A program made the translations under genes and the position numbers. The notes below the pieces were generated by a model, which was given only the letters and a program-made list of their open reading frames with translations, was not told where the DNA came from and made no database searches. Below are positions 1 to 8,014 of a stretch of 64,000 nucleotides of DNA, in pieces. The stretch covers positions 14,434-78,433 of the forward strand of contig JAEYGI010000010.1 in NCBI GenBank assembly GCA_023402395.1, written 5' to 3'. The stretch is from Bacillota bacterium. Its GTDB lineage: Bacteria > Bacillota > UBA4882 > UBA8346. Numbering within the stretch: position 1 is the first letter of the stretch; each line of letters begins with the position of its first letter.

Positions 1-45
1 TTTGGTATACCCAGAGTTTAGATCAAAAAGAAAGGCCTGATTCCC

Positions 46-438
46 ATGGCTCAATCAGATCAATCCCCGCACCCCCAACCCGAACTCGAACCCATAACCA
101 ACTACCTGGACTACCTGGTCATGGAACGGGTCGCCGAATTCAGCTATAAAATTTTGCCCAACGACCCGCAACTCCAAAAGAACCGCACCGAAATGGACAA
201 CTTCCTGAAACTCCTCGAAAACATACTCCCCGCCCCGGGCGGCCCGGCGGTCCTGAACGCCATCAACGAAACCGCCTCGGTTATGACCGACCGCTGCCAG
301 GAACTGATCTACCGCCGGGGCCTGGAAGACGGCGCGGAACTGATCCGGCTCCTATCCCGCAGCGCCCGGGAAGAGATCCAAAAGCGGAACCGGAAGCAGG
401 AGCAGGCTTTGGGGGAGGAAGGCGATTCGAAGGATTAG
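46..438 (+). CDS. Small DUF6809-like protein, paralogue 1
   Basis: A 130-residue soluble protein of unknown function. It is a close paralogue of the 123-residue protein at 41476-41847: both share the N-terminal YLDYLVMERVAEFS segment, a helical middle and the ELIYRRGLEDGAELIRLL motif near residues 95-112. The layout (small helical protein ending in a YxxGLxDGxxL motif) resembles the DUF6809 family of Bacillota; I make that assignment by memory of the family pattern, not by search. The C-terminus is charged and low in complexity (RKQEQALGEEGDSKD). The ATG is preceded by a weak AAAGG at a long spacing. No membrane segment or signal peptide is visible. The upstream context is cut by the window edge. 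Confidence 0.6.
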   Translation: MAQSDQSPHPQPELEPITNYLDYLVMERVAEFSYKILPNDPQLQKNRTEMDNFLKLLENILPAPGGPAVLNAINETASVMTDRCQELIYRRGLEDGAELIRLLSRSAREEIQKRNRKQEQALGEEGDSKD

Positions 439-505
439 GGGAGCAGGGGGTTAAAAATTCAGTCTAAACCAAGGAAGTTACCAGGGATAGAATTTTGACC
501 CAAAT

Positions 506-832
506 TTGCCCCGCTTGCCACGGATGATCAATCACCGCCGCTTCTTTTCGCGGATGAAAAACAGCGGTCGACCCCGAAGCCTTCACTTAGTGCGGCTGCG
601 TACTGCCAAGGATGGCGACGACCGTTACCGGATGAATAAGCAGGAAGTCCGGAACCACGCCGGTTCCGGCGACTTTTTGCGTTACTTTTTGGTCGGTCAA
701 AAAGTAACAGATTGGCGCCAAAGGCTTTTGATCAAAATAGGCAACCTTGAATCTTACACATTAAGCATCATCAGGCTTTCACGGCGCATCAACCAATCCG
801 GCAAATCTTACAGAACTTCTTTCATATTCTTG
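506..832. repeat. Dispersed intergenic repeat, family A, divergent copy
   Basis: Non-coding relic between the two small genes. Its right part (about 777-832) matches the right part of the repeat at 3770-4005: TTTCACGGCGCA, then AATCCGGCAA and ACTTCTTTCAT in the same order. It contains a perfect 11-bp hairpin at 681-708 (GTTACTTTTTG, 6-nt loop, CAAAAAGTAAC). An open frame crosses it but has no ribosome binding site or family resemblance, so I treat it as repeat DNA. Confidence 0.55.
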
Positions 833-882
833 TCTTGATTTTACTCAAATTTCTCTTTCAGTTCAATAAGGAGGTTCCAATC

Positions 883-1191
883 ATGCTCGGCGACGACAGC
901 CAAGGCATCTACGAATTCATCCTCGACCGCATCCTGAAAATCCACGATAAAATTCTCCCATCCGACACCGAATATCAACAACTGAGCGAGCGTTCGGACG
1001 AAATCCGGCAACAACTCATTCCCAGCCTCGACCCGCAAGAACTGGCGCTCTTCGATGACTTCGACAGCAGCCGCGCCGCCCAGATGAACCGCCAGGACGA
1101 ACTGATCTATAGCCGGGGGCTGATGGACGGGATCATCCTCGGCTCTTGGGTCGAGCGGATCAAACGGGCTGAAGAATTGATGGTTCCATGA
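883..1191 (+). CDS. Small DUF6809-like protein, paralogue 2
   Basis: A 102-residue soluble, mostly helical protein of unknown function. It fits the DUF6809 layout better than its neighbours: an N-terminal helix (YEFILDRILKIHDKILP), a central helix pair with SLDPQELALFDDF, and the C-terminal motif DELIYSRGLMDGIILGSW. The ATG at 883 is chosen because AAGGAGGT lies just upstream; an upstream in-frame start has none. It is more distant from the proteins at 46-438 and 41476-41847 than those are from each other. No catalytic residues are apparent. Confidence 0.65.
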   Translation: MLGDDSQGIYEFILDRILKIHDKILPSDTEYQQLSERSDEIRQQLIPSLDPQELALFDDFDSSRAAQMNRQDELIYSRGLMDGIILGSWVERIKRAEELMVP

Positions 1192-1673
1192 ACGGGATAT
1201 GGGGACTAAGATAAAAAACGGAATTCTCCACGCTTTGGCATGTTTGCCGCTTTTGGGCCTCGCTCCCGGCCCTTCCGTGGCCTCCGCTAATTTAACCCTT
1301 CCTGGGTCTGATCCAAAAACGGTGCAAAAGCCGCTGGAAATTCAGGATTAAAAATGCGGAGGATAGAGCCGAAGGTTCTTTTTTAGCTCTTGGTTTCCTC
1401 TATTCTTAGTGATATAATGTATGATCGAACGTATGTTCCCAAAAAACGTTGCAAGTCAATTCTTCAAGCTTGACTAGGAGATATACAGGAACGACGATAT
1501 TAAAGTGTTTGGCGGAGAAATCAACGATTTTACTTTTGTTCCAAGCGTAACGGAAACCGATGCATTAAATTAGGGTAGATTTCCCCCTAAATTTACCAAG
1601 GACAGCAGGTGTTTTTCAACAATTATTGAATAAATAGTAATTGTTGAATAGTCACGTGAAGGAGGTGTTCTTC
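1192..1673. other. Intergenic region with an SOS promoter and a coding relic
   Basis: No intact gene. It holds the LexA-box promoter at 1390-1439. After it, a reading frame ending in TAG at 1571-1573 encodes YRNDDIKVFGGEINDF and a little more before stopping. That looks like the 3' end of a lost gene once driven by the promoter; I do not recognise its family. Confidence 0.5.
1390..1439 (+). promoter_or_regulatory. SigA promoter overlapped by a LexA/DinR (SOS) box
   Basis: TTGGTT (1390-1395), a 17-bp spacer and TATAAT (1413-1418) are followed by CGAACGTATGTTC at 1426-1438. The Bacillota LexA consensus is CGAACNNNNGTTCG; only the last base differs. The box sits at the expected transcription start, where a repressor would block initiation. 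The next intact genes downstream are the DUF6978 and DUF1828 pair, 235 nt away. Confidence 0.65.
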
Positions 1674-2114
1674 ATGCCTGATTTATCACAACCAGAAGCC
1701 GAAACGCTGTTCCGGATGGAAAAAGTTAGGGCTAATAATGACCAAACAACCTACCCGGGACCAGGGGGAGAACTTGAACTTCCTTTAGTATCCAGAGATC
1801 AACGAGAACATTTTTTATTGGATATTAATAGGAGTAATATAAAATTGACCAAGGTGACCTATAATAATAGAGTGAAGGTTTCAATTATTCTCGTTAGGTT
1901 GGATATTGACGGACCTTCCCATAGAAACCCTGATGGTGCCGAAGTTCCTTGCCCTCATATACATCATTACCGGGAAGGGTTTGGAGATAAATGGGCGATT
2001 CCTGCACCAATTGACCTGTTTAGGAATACAGATGATATATGGGAATCCTTGCGAGACTTTTTTCGGTATTGCAACATTGTAGAGCCACCACTTATTGAGC
2101 GAGGACTATTTTGA
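1674..2114 (+). CDS. DUF6978 family protein
   Basis: A 146-residue soluble protein with the conserved segments I associate with DUF6978: SRDQREHFLLDINR, then a strand pattern with NRVKVSIILVRLDIDGP, HRNPDGAEVPCPHIHHYREG, GDKWAIP and a C-terminal YCNI. The histidines, HRNPDG and HIHHYREG, could form a metal or nucleic-acid site, but the function is not known to me. ATG 1674 has AAGGAGGTG upstream. The stop overlaps the next gene's ATG by one base (TGATG), so the two are translationally coupled. Base composition is clearly more AT-rich than the housekeeping genes, suggesting acquisition by transfer. Proteins of this pair type occur in mobile and defence-like contexts; that role here is inference. 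Confidence 0.75.
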   Translation: MPDLSQPEAETLFRMEKVRANNDQTTYPGPGGELELPLVSRDQREHFLLDINRSNIKLTKVTYNNRVKVSIILVRLDIDGPSHRNPDGAEVPCPHIHHYREGFGDKWAIPAPIDLFRNTDDIWESLRDFFRYCNIVEPPLIERGLF

Positions 2115-2878
2115 TGATTGATGAAATTCGAGATTTATTTGATCAGTATCTCGCTTGGCTTAGAGATAAAACACAAATTAGATCACTTGAGGGAGCAGTA
2201 GAAATTACTACACCCTATTTGGATAGGCATAATGACTATTTACAGATTTACGCATTAAATAGGAATGGACGGATGATCTTAACTGATGATGCGTACGTTA
2301 TCCGGGATCTGAAAATGTCCGGTTGTGAACTGGACACGCCTAAAAGACGGGACCTTCTGAGACTAACTTTAAATGGGTTTGGAGTTCAAATAGAAAACGA
2401 TTCGTTATTTGTTAATGTCACCCCTGAAAATTTCCCAATGAAAAAGCACGACCTAATTCAGGCAATGCTCGCTGTAAACGATCTTTTCTATCTTTCCGCT
2501 CCAAATGTTGCTAGTCTCTTCTTTGAGGACGTTGCCTCGTGGTTAAGAGAGTCTGATATAAGGTTTACTTCAAAGGTAAAAATTGCTGGAAAGTCAGGAT
2601 TTGATCATTGTTTTGACTTTATCATCCCACCATCAAGAATTGCACCAGAACGATTTTTACAAACTATGAATAAACCGACAAGAAGTAACGCGGAAGCCTT
2701 AGCTTTTTCGGTAATCGATATAGTGGAATATAGAAATCCAGACTTGAAGTCATATGCGATTGTAAATGATATGGAAAGCCCTCCACCAAATTCTGTTATT
2801 GAAGCACTTGAGAATTACCGTATTCGGCCCATCCTTTGGAGCGATAGAAATTTAAGTCTTGAGGAACTCGCTTCGTAA
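2114..2878 (+). CDS. DUF1828-DUF1829 protein
   Basis: A 254-residue protein with two recognised domains. The DUF1828 part (about residues 25-130) has ITTPYLDRHNDYLQIY, LTDDAYVIRDL and KKHDLIQAMLAVNDLF. The DUF1829 part (about 140-250) has FFEDVASWLRESDIRFT, GKSGFDHCFDFIIP, APERFLQTMNKP and a C-terminal LENYRIRPILWSDR. No enzymatic function is established to my knowledge; the pairing with a DUF6978 gene is a recurrent cassette. It overlaps the upstream stop by one base and is followed by a strong terminator. Low GC compared with the neighbours suggests horizontal transfer. A toxin-antitoxin or anti-phage role is possible but unproven. Confidence 0.8.
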   Translation: MIDEIRDLFDQYLAWLRDKTQIRSLEGAVEITTPYLDRHNDYLQIYALNRNGRMILTDDAYVIRDLKMSGCELDTPKRRDLLRLTLNGFGVQIENDSLFVNVTPENFPMKKHDLIQAMLAVNDLFYLSAPNVASLFFEDVASWLRESDIRFTSKVKIAGKSGFDHCFDFIIPPSRIAPERFLQTMNKPTRSNAEALAFSVIDIVEYRNPDLKSYAIVNDMESPPPNSVIEALENYRIRPILWSDRNLSLEELAS

Positions 2879-2901
2879 AAACCGTCTAAGACGGTTTTTT
2901 G
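2878..2901 (+). terminator. Rho-independent terminator of the DUF6978-DUF1828 operon
   Basis: AACCGTCT, one-base loop, AGACGGTT followed by TTTTTT directly after the stop codon. Confidence 0.85.
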
Positions 2902-3052
2902 TATGTCTATCCCTATAGAATATATGCCATGACCGTGCATCTTCATTTTCGTTACACGCCTACAAGTAATGATAAATTTTTTACCCCCGCAATTTCAACA
3001 TTGTCCAAGCTAATACCCACTAAAATATAACAAAAAATTTCAACGGATTCCA

Positions 3053-3082
3053 TTGACTGCATATACGCATCCGTGGTATGAT
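3053..3082 (+). promoter_or_regulatory. SigA-type promoter
   Basis: TTGACT (3053-3058), an 18-bp spacer and TATGAT (3077-3082), about 70 bp before the start of the small protein at 3150. Confidence 0.6.
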
Positions 3083-3149
3083 ATGTCTAAGTAATAGATT
3101 ACTTGTCCGGACGGTACATCCAAACAATAACAAGCGAGGTGTAAGAATA

Positions 3150-3467
3150 ATGAACCGAAAGTATTCCATCGCCGAACAACTCAGCGCGGCGGAACTGATC
3201 ATGGCCGGATTGGCGGCCCATGGCGAACGGCTGGCCAAACGGGGGCTCGACAGCGACTTTCTCACCCGGCTGACCGCCTGCCACCGGGAGATGACCGAAA
3301 ACTACGCCGCCCAGCAGGAGTATAAGGCGCTCTGGATGGGGAAAACCGAGGCCCGTCGAACGTTCCAGAACGAGCTTCAGGACCTTTGCGGCGAAGCCCG
3401 GAAAATGATCAAAGCCGAGTTGCCCCGGGAGGCCTGGCGGCAGTTTGGAATCGTCGATCAGCGGTAG
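3150..3467 (+). CDS. Small helical protein of unknown function
   Basis: A 105-residue basic, alanine- and glutamate-rich protein predicted to be almost wholly helical (MNRKYSIAEQLSAAELIMAG at the start, then LTACHREMTENYAAQQEYKA). Its length and helical pattern recall proteins built around a four-helix bundle, but I do not recognise the family. ATG 3150 is preceded by GAGGTG at about 7 nt. A SigA-like promoter lies at 3053-3082 and a strong terminator at 3561-3591, so it is a single-gene unit. No signal peptide or membrane segment is present. Confidence 0.6.
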   Translation: MNRKYSIAEQLSAAELIMAGLAAHGERLAKRGLDSDFLTRLTACHREMTENYAAQQEYKALWMGKTEARRTFQNELQDLCGEARKMIKAELPREAWRQFGIVDQR

Positions 3468-3560
3468 AGGGTTGTTAGTTCCTGGTTCCTAGTTTTTGGT
3501 TCCTGGTTTGGGAGAGCAACGAGGCAGAAGAGGCCGGTTCGGGAGCCGGAGCTCAGATCG

Positions 3561-3591
3561 CAAAGAAGCGGCCTTCGGGCCGCTTTCTTTG
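3561..3591 (+). terminator. Rho-independent terminator
   Basis: CAAAGAAGCGGCC, TTCG tetraloop, GGCCGCTTTCTTTG; it ends the small gene at 3150-3467. The symmetric A and T tracts could let it work in both directions. Confidence 0.8.
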
Positions 3592-3769
3592 CGGACGCTT
3601 AACGAAACGCACCAGTGGAGTCACCGAATTACAATTTGACATTTCAAGCGGTATCTCATATAGTGATGGTAATCAGTTAAGTTATAATTCGAAATTCGAA
3701 ACATCAAGTCGGCTTAGCAAAATCTCGTTTTAAACTGCTAAGTAGGGCCTCCCATGGCAGTCACTTGAT

Positions 3770-4005
3770 AACTGTCCGGCGCCTTCACTTTCACAGCGCC
3801 GGGATGAGTCTTGCCGGATTGGTTGAACTTACATATTTACATACGCGTCGTCAAAAGCGAGGAGTTCTAGGCGCGACCGAAGGAGGAACGGAACCGTACT
3901 CGATGTACGGTGAGTACCGGACTGACCGAGCAACGACGAAATCCGACGCTTTTCACGGCGCAACAGCCAATCCGGCAATTCTTTAACCCCTTCTTTCATT
4001 TTTGG
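3770..4005. repeat. Dispersed intergenic repeat, family A
   Basis: The left block, ACTGTCCGGCG through CAGCGCCGGGATGAGTCTTG, and the right block, from GATGTACGGTGAGTACCGG to CACGGCGCAAC (3901-3964), both recur at 42606-42767 almost unchanged, with a variable middle. The remaining part to 4005 matches 777-832. The left block contains a short inverted repeat around GGCGC/GCGCC. The rest of 3468-4083 shows nothing else I can name. Confidence 0.7.
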
Positions 4006-4083
4006 CTTGTTTTTTTCTGCGGTGTCTTACTATTTATTAGAATCGTGATCCCGATACCCTTGATAAGTGATAAGGTGAATGCC

Positions 4084-5589
4084 ATGCCGATTAAATCCTA
4101 CGTCACCAGCATGCCGGACAAAACCGGCGCCTTTCTGCTCGCTTCCAAGATCATCGCCCGACATAACGGCAACATCGTCCGGGTCAGCTACAACAAAGCG
4201 GTCGACCTCCATACCTTATTCTTAGAAGTCGAAGCCTCCGACGCTGACCTGGCCGTGATCGCCGGAGAATTGGAAAGCGTCGGCTATCTGAAGCGGGAGA
4301 TCGCCGAAGTCCGGGTGATCATGGTTGACATCAAAATCCCCGACCGGCCCGGCGCGGTGCTGCCGGTCCTCAAAATCCTGGACCGCTATGACATCAACAT
4401 CTCCTATTTGAACTCCAAATCCGACCCGAGCGGCTATCAAAGTTTCAAAATGGGCCTGCTCATCGAAAACCCGGCCCTGATTAAGATGGTGCTCGACGAC
4501 ATCAGCGAAGTTTATCCCATTGACATCATCGATTACGACGATTCGGAAAAAAGCCTCGACAACACCATCTTCTATCTCCGGCTCGCCAACGAGATGCGCG
4601 AACTGCTGGGCCTCAGCGCCGAAAAAACCATCGAGTTCATCGCCGAGTCCAACCGGATCCTGCAACTGCTTCAGGACAAAGGGGAGAACCCGGATAAGGT
4701 CTTCGGCTATATCCGCCGGTTCGCTTATTTCATCAGCCGGCACCGGGGCGCGAACTTCACGGTGGACATCGAAACGGTCCGGCTCGGCGGGGCCGTCACC
4801 CTCTACAGCATTCAGCCGCCCTGCGGCAGCAACACCTATGTCTTGGGCGCCCCGGATCAGCTGATGTTGATCGATACCGGATACGCCATCTACGCCGATG
4901 AATTGACGGAGGTTCTCAAAGAGTTGGTCCCCGGCTGGGAGCAAAAGATCACCGCGGTTTACATCACCCACGCCGATGTCGACCACTGCGGGCTGCTGAC
5001 GAAGCTGGAAGCGATGGGGATGAGCATCGGCCTCAACCAAAAGAGCGCCGACGGCCTGCGCCGGCAGCGCGCCGGGATGCCCGATTACCGCGAGACCAAC
5101 GATTTCGGCTTTGGCTACAGCAAGCTGAGCCAGATCATCTCCGGCTACGTGCCGCCCGATCCCGGCCGGTTCGCGCTCATCGACGCCGGGACGCCGGAAG
5201 AACATTCCGATCTGCTGCGGATCGGAAGCTTTGATTTCGCCGGCCTGGAATTTGAAGTCCATGAGGGCAGCGGCGGCCATCTCTATGGTGAGATGATTTT
5301 CGCCTGCCGGAACTCCGGGATCGTCTTCACCGGCGACAATCTGGTCAATATCAGCGGCTTCTCGCCGGAGCGGGCCGAGTTCAATTCGCTGGCGCCCTAC
5401 CTGATGCGCAGCGTCAATGTGGATTCCCGGAAAGCGACCGAGATGCGCCGGCAGATCATCGGCCTGATCGAGGCCATTGAGCGGGACAAAGGACGGCCGT
5501 GCATTGTCTGCGGCGGCCACGGGCCGCTGTCGGTGCTCGCCGGCGGCAAACTGGCGAATCTCCCGGAGGCCGGACGGGTGGAATTGTAG
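4084..5589 (+). CDS. ACT-ACT-metallo-beta-lactamase fold protein
   Basis: A 501-residue cytoplasmic protein. Residues about 1-70 and 78-150 are two ACT-like modules (MPDKTGAFLLASKIIARHNG and IPDRPGAVLPVLKILDRYDI, the typical PG-containing turn before the first helix). A helical linker leads to a metallo-beta-lactamase fold at about 230-500, with ITHADVDHCG as the main metal motif, a second His in SGGHLYGE, Asp in FTGDN and a final CGGHGP. The first motif is H-x-D-x-D-H, the second His of the classical motif being Asp. ACT domains usually bind amino acids or small ligands, so a ligand-controlled hydrolase is likely; the substrate is unknown. ATG 4084 is preferred over an upstream start inside repeat DNA. 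Confidence 0.75.
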   Translation: MPIKSYVTSMPDKTGAFLLASKIIARHNGNIVRVSYNKAVDLHTLFLEVEASDADLAVIAGELESVGYLKREIAEVRVIMVDIKIPDRPGAVLPVLKILDRYDINISYLNSKSDPSGYQSFKMGLLIENPALIKMVLDDISEVYPIDIIDYDDSEKSLDNTIFYLRLANEMRELLGLSAEKTIEFIAESNRILQLLQDKGENPDKVFGYIRRFAYFISRHRGANFTVDIETVRLGGAVTLYSIQPPCGSNTYVLGAPDQLMLIDTGYAIYADELTEVLKELVPGWEQKITAVYITHADVDHCGLLTKLEAMGMSIGLNQKSADGLRRQRAGMPDYRETNDFGFGYSKLSQIISGYVPPDPGRFALIDAGTPEEHSDLLRIGSFDFAGLEFEVHEGSGGHLYGEMIFACRNSGIVFTGDNLVNISGFSPERAEFNSLAPYLMRSVNVDSRKATEMRRQIIGLIEAIERDKGRPCIVCGGHGPLSVLAGGKLANLPEAGRVEL

Positions 5590-5801
5590 GCTCGGGTAAA
5601 TTATCCATCGAGGGCCGCGTTCCCGTTATATTTGTTATTTCTATGCATATAGTGGTGATAATCGACTTCAATAGCGGCAGCCGGCCGGAACCCAACGCCG
5701 GGAGCGCCGCTGTCCGAAACCTTCTTTACTCCCCGGAGCTTTTTCGCTACAATAAGTCTAAAAGCGGCAAATTGTTAAATTATTTCACAAACCGTGAAAA
5801 T

Positions 5802-6920
5802 ATGGCAAAGATGAGACGAATCTTAATTCTTTCGGTTGCGATCGGCTCCGGCCATCTCAAAACGGCCGACGCCTTGGCCCAAACCTACCGGGAACGTTTC
5901 GGCGGCGAGGCGTATCCGGTGGATTTCATGCGGCGGGCCTTGCCGGGGTTCAGCGCCGTGGTGGAACAAAGCTATTACCTGACCACCCAATACACCCCCT
6001 TCGTTTATCAATGGCTTTATCAGTTGGAGGATCGGAAGCATTCCGCGTTGCGGGGCATCGAAGCCCGGCTCGGTCTCTCCCGTTATGCCGAACTGGTACG
6101 GGAGTTCAAGCCGGACGCCATCATCTCCACGCACTCCTTTCCGGCGGTCGTGGCCTCGCGGCTGTTTCCCCGGCACCCGATCCCCAATGCCGTGGTGGTG
6201 ACCGATTACACTTCGCATCACATCTGGGTCAATCCCAATACTCAGCTTTATTTCGTGGCGCATCCGGGAATGGTGGGCGAATTGCAAGCGCAAGGGGTTC
6301 CTATCGCCAAGATCAGGGTAACCGGGATCCCGGTCCGGCCGGCCTTCACGGAATCGTATGACCGGAGCCGGTTGCAGCGGCGGTTCGGGCTTGAGCCGGG
6401 GCTGATGACCCTGATGGTCATGAGCGGCGGGAACGCCATCGGCCCAATGGCCGAGGCCGTTACGGCGCTGGGGGAGTGGAAAGACCGGATTCAATTGATC
6501 GCGGTAGCGGGTCACAATCAAGGAATGTACGGCGAGTTGACGTCGCTTTTCCGCAACCTTGGCCTCAAAGGAATGGTGCTGCCTTTCGTTGATAACATTC
6601 AGGAATATATGGCCGTCTCCGATCTGCTGGTGTCGAAAGCCGGCGGGCTGACCGTGGCCGAGTCGCTGGTGATGGGCTTGCCGATACTGGTGATCCGGCC
6701 GACTCCGGGCCAGGAGGATGGGAACACCCAATTCTTGGAGAATTGCGGGGCTGGGATTTTTCTGAGCGGAATCCCGGATTTAAAGCGGGTCGTGGCCAAA
6801 CTGCTCCAGCAGCCGGGCCAAATCGGGCGGATGCGCCAAAATGCCTTGAATGCCGCCCGGCCCGACGCTTCGGAATTGATATTGACCGAAATGGAACAGC
6901 TGATCCGGTTGGCCAGGTAA
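5802..6920 (+). CDS. UgtP/MGDG synthase-type glycosyltransferase (GT28 family)
   Basis: About 372 residues. The N-terminal half matches the MGDG-synthase domain: ILSVAIGSGHLKTADALAQT (nucleotide-sugar transferase start with GSGH), then STHSFPAVVASRL and VVVTDYTSHHIWV. The C-terminal half is GT28-like with VMSGGNAIGPMAEAV, a VADLLVSKAGGLTVAES-like acceptor/donor loop (SDLLVSKAGGLTVAE) and GLPILVIRPTPGQEDGN. The likely role is transfer of glucose or galactose from a UDP-sugar to diacylglycerol or a related lipid at the inner membrane face. The next gene is a CrtO-like acyltransferase, so a glycosylated and acylated lipid is plausible. The start could be ATG 5802 or 5811; neither has a strong ribosome binding site. 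Confidence 0.8.
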   Translation: MAKMRRILILSVAIGSGHLKTADALAQTYRERFGGEAYPVDFMRRALPGFSAVVEQSYYLTTQYTPFVYQWLYQLEDRKHSALRGIEARLGLSRYAELVREFKPDAIISTHSFPAVVASRLFPRHPIPNAVVVTDYTSHHIWVNPNTQLYFVAHPGMVGELQAQGVPIAKIRVTGIPVRPAFTESYDRSRLQRRFGLEPGLMTLMVMSGGNAIGPMAEAVTALGEWKDRIQLIAVAGHNQGMYGELTSLFRNLGLKGMVLPFVDNIQEYMAVSDLLVSKAGGLTVAESLVMGLPILVIRPTPGQEDGNTQFLENCGAGIFLSGIPDLKRVVAKLLQQPGQIGRMRQNALNAARPDASELILTEMEQLIRLAR

Positions 6921-6977
6921 TCGCCAAACGGATCTTCTTCGGGTGATAGCGGTTTGGCCCATGGGGGGAACGCGAAT

Positions 6978-7439
6978 ATGAGCGATCTGCTGATCTTATT
7001 CTTTGATTCCCTGTTCTGCACGTATCTGGGGGAAAAAATGCCGCGCCAACTATTTTCGCCGGAGAGCTGGCTGTTCAAGGAGAGGCTGTGGGAGCGTGGC
7101 GGCCTTATTTATCAGCGCCTGTTCCGGGTCAAGGCCTGGAAAACGCTTTTGCCCGAAGTGAGCGATTTCGTGCAGTCGATTTTTAAGAAGAAGCATTTGT
7201 GGACTTACACCAAGGATTATCTCTCCGTTTTCATCATCGAGTCCTGCAAGGCCGAGTTGACCCATTGGCTGATCATCGGCTCTTCCCTCCTGATTTCCAT
7301 GGGGAGCAGCATCATGACCACTTGGCGGCTTTTCTGGATCAGCGTGGCTTTGAACTTCCCCTACATCATCATCCAGCGCTATAACCGGCCCCGGATCATC
7401 CGGTTTATCCTGTCTTCTCACAAAATGCATTTGGGATAA
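6978..7439 (+). CDS. CrtO-like glycosyl-diaponeurosporenoate acyltransferase family protein
   Basis: A 153-residue membrane-associated protein with hydrophobic segments near residues 3-18, 98-115 and 118-135. It has the family signature FKERLWERGGLIYQRLF, RVKAWKTLLPE and the C-terminal RYNRPRI motif seen in CrtO, which acylates the sugar of staphyloxanthin. ATG 6978 is preceded by GGGGGAA; an upstream TTG in frame is less likely. It lies 57 bp after the glycosyltransferase gene on the same strand. No carotenoid synthesis genes are visible here, so the acceptor may be a different glycolipid; that is inference. Confidence 0.65.
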   Translation: MSDLLILFFDSLFCTYLGEKMPRQLFSPESWLFKERLWERGGLIYQRLFRVKAWKTLLPEVSDFVQSIFKKKHLWTYTKDYLSVFIIESCKAELTHWLIIGSSLLISMGSSIMTTWRLFWISVALNFPYIIIQRYNRPRIIRFILSSHKMHLG

Positions 7440-7508
7440 AGTTCCCGGAGTACAGCGTCGCGGAGACTGGAGTCTCTCCTTGACCTGCGCCTGAAAACTG
7501 GGTAATAT

Positions 7509-7537
7509 TTGAATCCAGCCCGGTCCTGTGATAGACT
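7509..7537 (+). promoter_or_regulatory. Putative SigA promoter of the mntA-hepT pair
   Basis: TTGAAT (7509-7514), 17-bp spacer, TAGACT (7532-7537), about 30 bp before the start of the nucleotidyltransferase gene. Confidence 0.5.
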
Positions 7538-7567
7538 GTAGGTAGACAAGATGTAATGAGGGTTACT

Positions 7568-8014
7568 ATGAATTACGACCGGAAAAAGCTTCAAACTTTA
7601 GTTGAGAAACATCATATCTCCCTGCTGCTGCTGTTTGGATCGCGCGCGAACGGAAGGTATTCACCGGACAGCGATCTGGACCTGGGAGTGCAATTCAACG
7701 ATGACACGTACGACCATGCAGCGGTGCGTTCGGATCTGCTGGGCGTTTTTCCGGATTATGATCTGGATCTGGTTGTCTTGAACCATAGCGATGCGGTGCT
7801 TAATTTCGAAATCATCTCCAACTGCCGGATTTTATACAGTTCCGACCCGGAGCGGTTTATCAATTTCTATCTAAATACTGTAAAAAAATATCACGACATT
7901 CAAAAATTTTTGCGCCAAGAGGATCGGTATTTAAAGAATTATGTGGGAGGTGCCGAAACTGGAGTACCTAAACCTCATCCGCCGCAAATTGATCAATCTG
8001 GCCGAATATACTAA
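7568..8014 (+). CDS. mntA: MntA-type minimal nucleotidyltransferase antitoxin
   Basis: About 148 residues. The nucleotidyltransferase signature is LLFGSRANGRYSPDSDLDLG (GSxxxG and DxD), with the third acidic residue in DLDLVVL. In characterised MntA/HepT pairs this protein AMPylates a tyrosine of the HEPN toxin and silences it. The ATG at 7568 has GAGGGT at 5 nt; an upstream ATG at 7556 lacks one. The 3' end overlaps the HepT frame by about 74 nt, so the last 25 residues are unlike a normal NTase tail and are probably dictated by the overlapping gene. Product is cytoplasmic. Confidence 0.85.
   Translation: MNYDRKKLQTLVEKHHISLLLLFGSRANGRYSPDSDLDLGVQFNDDTYDHAAVRSDLLGVFPDYDLDLVVLNHSDAVLNFEIISNCRILYSSDPERFINFYLNTVKKYHDIQKFLRQEDRYLKNYVGGAETGVPKPHPPQIDQSGRIY

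Noticed and set aside
506..838. Open frame of 110 codons on the plus strand
   Set aside because: It lies in dispersed repeat DNA, crosses a perfect hairpin, has no ribosome binding site and matches no family.
4222..5520. Long minus-strand frame opposite the ACT-MBL gene
   Set aside because: A GC-rich shadow; the plus strand has clear domains and a coherent start.
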